A stretch of DNA of 8,801 bases from DASQGA01 sp035535315. Lineage in GTDB: Bacteria > Actinomycetota > Thermoleophilia > Gaiellales > Gaiellaceae. This document shows positions 6,704 to 8,801 of this stretch, piece by piece. The first letter of the stretch is position 1. Each line of letters opens with the position of its first letter. The stretch lies in NCBI GenBank assembly GCA_035535315.1, contig DATLQD010000013.1, positions 1-8,801 of the forward strand, written 5' to 3'. The translations under genes were made by a program, and so were the position numbers. Below the pieces are notes generated by a model, which saw nothing but the letters and a program-made list of their open reading frames with translations, was not told the origin of the DNA and did not search any database.

Positions 6704-8801
6704 GACCCAGATCCGAGGCATCCGCGCTCTTCCACCGCCGACCGGGACGATTCAGCCGCTCGGCACGGACGCGGGCCGCAGCCGGCTGCCTCTTCTCCCT
6801 GGTTCTCATGCTCTCGGTGGCTGCGAGTGCAGCCGCGGCGGGCTCGATCCTCTACGTCGACCGGGCCAACCCAAACTGCACGAACGCGGGATCGGGGACC
6901 GTGACGCAGCCTTTCTGCACCATCGGAGCCGCAGCCGGCACGGTGAGCGCCGGGCAGACCGTGCAGGTCGCGGCTGGGACCTATGCCGAAAATGTCGTCG
7001 TCCCAAGTTCGGGCACTTCGACGGCCTCGATCGCCTTCACGGCCGCCCCCGGAGCGAGCGTGATCCTGAGCGGGCAAGTCAGCGGCTTCACGATCTCGGG
7101 AAGAAGCTGGGTCACGGTGAGCAACTTCTCCGTGACCGGGACGAGCGGCTACGGAATCTCGGTGACCAACTCCGCGCACATCACGCTTTCCGGCAACCAC
7201 GTGACCTACTCGGGCCACCCGGTCAGCGGGCAGACGAAAGCGGGGATCCGCCTGAACAACACCACGGACTCGCTTGTGTCGGGCAACACCGCCGACCACA
7301 ACAGCTACGCGGGGATTGAACTGATGAGCGGGTCGACTCGCAACGAGGTGAGGGGCAACCTGACTTTCAACAACGCGCGCGAGTACGAGCGAGCGGCCCC
7401 CGGGATCCGCCTGCATTCCGCTCCCGGAAACGTCGTGGACGGCAACGTCAGCCATCACAATGAGGACTCGGGCATCGAGGCGTACTCCGGCTCGAACAAC
7501 AGCCTGATCTACAACAACGTCACCTACAACAACGGCGACCACGGCATCGACAACTACGTCACGACCGGCCAGCGGATCATCGCCAACACGGCATACAAGA
7601 ACGTGACAGCGGGGATCAACGTCGAAGGCGGCTCGACCGGCGCGACGCTCGCGAACAACATCAGCGTCGATAACGGCATCAAGAGCCCGAGGACGCACAG
7701 CAACATCCGTATCGAGGCCGGCTCGACGAGTGGGACGACGCTGGACTACGACCTCGTCAACTTGACGACGCCGGACGTCATGCTCATCTGGAACTCGACG
7801 AGCTACAGCTCGCTGGCCTCTTTCCAGGCCGCCAGCGGCCAGGAGACGCACGGGATCCAGGCCGACCCGAGGTGGCAGAGCCAGTCGACCGGAGACTTCC
7901 ATCTCACCGCCGGGTCCCCGGCCATCGACTCCGCTAACGCAGGCGCAAGCGGTCAGCCGAGCGCGGACGTCCAAGGGAACCCCCGGGTCGACGATCCTGC
8001 CACCCCGAACACGGGCGTCGGGCCGCGGCCCTACGACGATCGGGGCGCGTACGAGTTTCAGTCTGGGCCGCCACCGGACGCCGCGCCTGCCGCCGCCCTC
8101 GTCGTGGACCCGACTTCCGGCGTCGTTCCGGCGCTGGTTACCGCGGACGCCTCCGCCTCGACGGACACGGACGCGACGCCGATCGCCAGCTACCGCTTCG
8201 ACTTCGGCGACGGCTCGCCACTGGTTGGGCCACAGCCAGGCGCGACCGCGACACACACGTACACCGCCCCGGGCAGCTACACCGTGACGGTGACGGTGGC
8301 GGACACCGCGGGTCTGTCTTCCACCGCGAGCGCCGCGGTGCAGGCCCTCAGCGACGTTGATTCCCCGCCGGTCGCCGCCCTCACCGTGACCCCTGACTCG
8401 GGAGCGATCAATCTCGTAGTGACGGCGGACGCCTCCGCCTCGACAGACACGGACGCCACCCCCATCGGCAGCTACCGATTCGACTTCGGCGACGGCTCGC
8501 CAGTCGTTGGGCCGCAGGCCGGTGCGAGCGCCACGCACACGTACACGGCCGCGGGCACGTACACGGTAAGCGTGACGGTTACGGACACGGGCGGCCTTTC
8601 GTCGACGGCCAGCAGGCAGGTGGTGGTAGTGGCGGCGACCAATCTCGTGCTGAACTCGGGCTTCGAGGCGGACCTTTCCGGGTGGAATACGTCGGGCTCG
8701 GGGGCGAGTATCTCCCTCACCCGCATCGCGAGCGGGCACTCCGGGAACTGGGCGGCGAAGCTCACGAACACGGGCACAGCGGCCAGCACGTGCACGCTCA
8801 A
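6700..8801 (+). CDS. Secreted right-handed beta-helix protein with PKD domains (3' end beyond window)
   Basis: The frame starting GTG 6700 stays open for 700 codons to the window edge, so the gene is 3'-partial. A basic N-terminus followed by a hydrophobic stretch (about 27-47, ending ASAAAAGS) is a signal peptide. Residues about 49-110 (LYVDRANPNC onward, with Cys60 and Cys73) resemble the DUF1565/Pel9A-type opening of parallel beta-helix proteins. Residues about 115-345 hold parallel-beta-helix repeats of the NosD kind, rich in GN, NN and GI turns (for example GIRL, GIEL, GIEAY). Residues about 399-456 (SPAID ... RGAYEF) match the choice-of-anchor Q type C-terminal cap. Two 94-residue PKD domains follow (460-553, 554-647, each with FDFGDGSP). 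From 648, NLVLNSGFEADLSGWNTSG begins a CBM4/9-like jelly-roll cut by the edge. It may be a polysaccharide lyase, epimerase or adhesin acting on the glycan; no catalytic residues can be assigned. GGGAG at 6691-6695 supports the start. Confidence 0.9.
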   Translation, partial: MRPRSEASALFHRRPGRFSRSARTRAAAGCLFSLVLMLSVAASAAAAGSILYVDRANPNCTNAGSGTVTQPFCTIGAAAGTVSAGQTVQVAAGTYAENVVVPSSGTSTASIAFTAAPGASVILSGQVSGFTISGRSWVTVSNFSVTGTSGYGISVTNSAHITLSGNHVTYSGHPVSGQTKAGIRLNNTTDSLVSGNTADHNSYAGIELMSGSTRNEVRGNLTFNNAREYERAAPGIRLHSAPGNVVDGNVSHHNEDSGIEAYSGSNNSLIYNNVTYNNGDHGIDNYVTTGQRIIANTAYKNVTAGINVEGGSTGATLANNISVDNGIKSPRTHSNIRIEAGSTSGTTLDYDLVNLTTPDVMLIWNSTSYSSLASFQAASGQETHGIQADPRWQSQSTGDFHLTAGSPAIDSANAGASGQPSADVQGNPRVDDPATPNTGVGPRPYDDRGAYEFQSGPPPDAAPAAALVVDPTSGVVPALVTADASASTDTDATPIASYRFDFGDGSPLVGPQPGATATHTYTAPGSYTVTVTVADTAGLSSTASAAVQALSDVDSPPVAALTVTPDSGAINLVVTADASASTDTDATPIGSYRFDFGDGSPVVGPQAGASATHTYTAAGTYTVSVTVTDTGGLSSTASRQVVVVAATNLVLNSGFEADLSGWNTSGSGASISLTRIASGHSGNWAAKLTNTGTAASTCTL
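8077..8640 (+). repeat. Two tandem 282-bp PKD-encoding repeats
   Basis: Two direct repeats, 8077-8358 and 8359-8640, each encode one 94-residue PKD domain in the same frame and abut exactly. The core is the best conserved part: by my count 8143-8220 and 8425-8502 differ at six of 78 bases, changing one of 26 residues. Most differences are at third codon positions. This fits a duplication within the gene that is kept under protein-level selection. PKD domains are immunoglobulin-like spacers common in secreted and surface proteins that bind polysaccharides. Confidence 0.9.

Noticed and set aside
6162..7319. Plus-strand open frame of 385 codons spanning the kinase/beta-helix junction
   Set aside because: It is in a different frame from both genes and gives low-complexity Arg/Ser/Pro-rich protein, whereas the real frames carry conserved motifs on each side.
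6397..8739. Very long open frame on the minus strand (780 codons) opposite the beta-helix gene
   Set aside because: Its product is an arginine- and valine-rich sequence with no recognisable domain. It is antisense to a frame with a signal peptide, beta-helix and PKD domains. GC-rich codon bias opens the opposite frame.

Overview
The window is a GC-rich, densely packed plus-strand operon with six complete genes and a seventh that runs off the right edge. GTG and TTG starts are common and every gene-gene junction overlaps. Together with the protein families, this suggests a high-GC actinobacterium, possibly of the Thermoleophilia type. The lineage is an inference from style, not from a marker gene.

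Layout: 1-171 is the only non-coding stretch and leads into the operon. Then come a Wzz-type polysaccharide co-polymerase with a degenerate kinase-like cytoplasmic tail (172-1530); a family 4 glycosyltransferase (1527-2774); an HPr-kinase-like P-loop protein (2774-3754); a divergent RtcB-family protein (3745-5193); a small unrecognised protein (5190-5642); an aminoglycoside-phosphotransferase/choline-kinase-fold protein (5639-6703); and a large secreted right-handed beta-helix protein with two PKD domains and the start of a carbohydrate-binding-like domain (6700 to beyond 8801).

The outer genes point to an exopolysaccharide or surface-glycan locus: chain-length control, sugar transfer, and a secreted glycan-acting or adhesive protein. 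The middle is unusual. An HprK-like protein, an RtcB-like protein, a small orphan and an APH-fold kinase are translationally coupled, and three of the four belong to families that move phosphate or nucleotidyl groups. The RtcB-like protein keeps the guanylylation histidine and several metal-binding histidines of the RNA ligase family. It lacks the conserved metal-binding aspartate, the Ser-Arg of the HSGSRG motif, the Lys of the HRKGAT motif and the C-terminal lysine. It is therefore unlikely to be an ordinary tRNA ligase and is the best candidate here for undescribed biochemistry.
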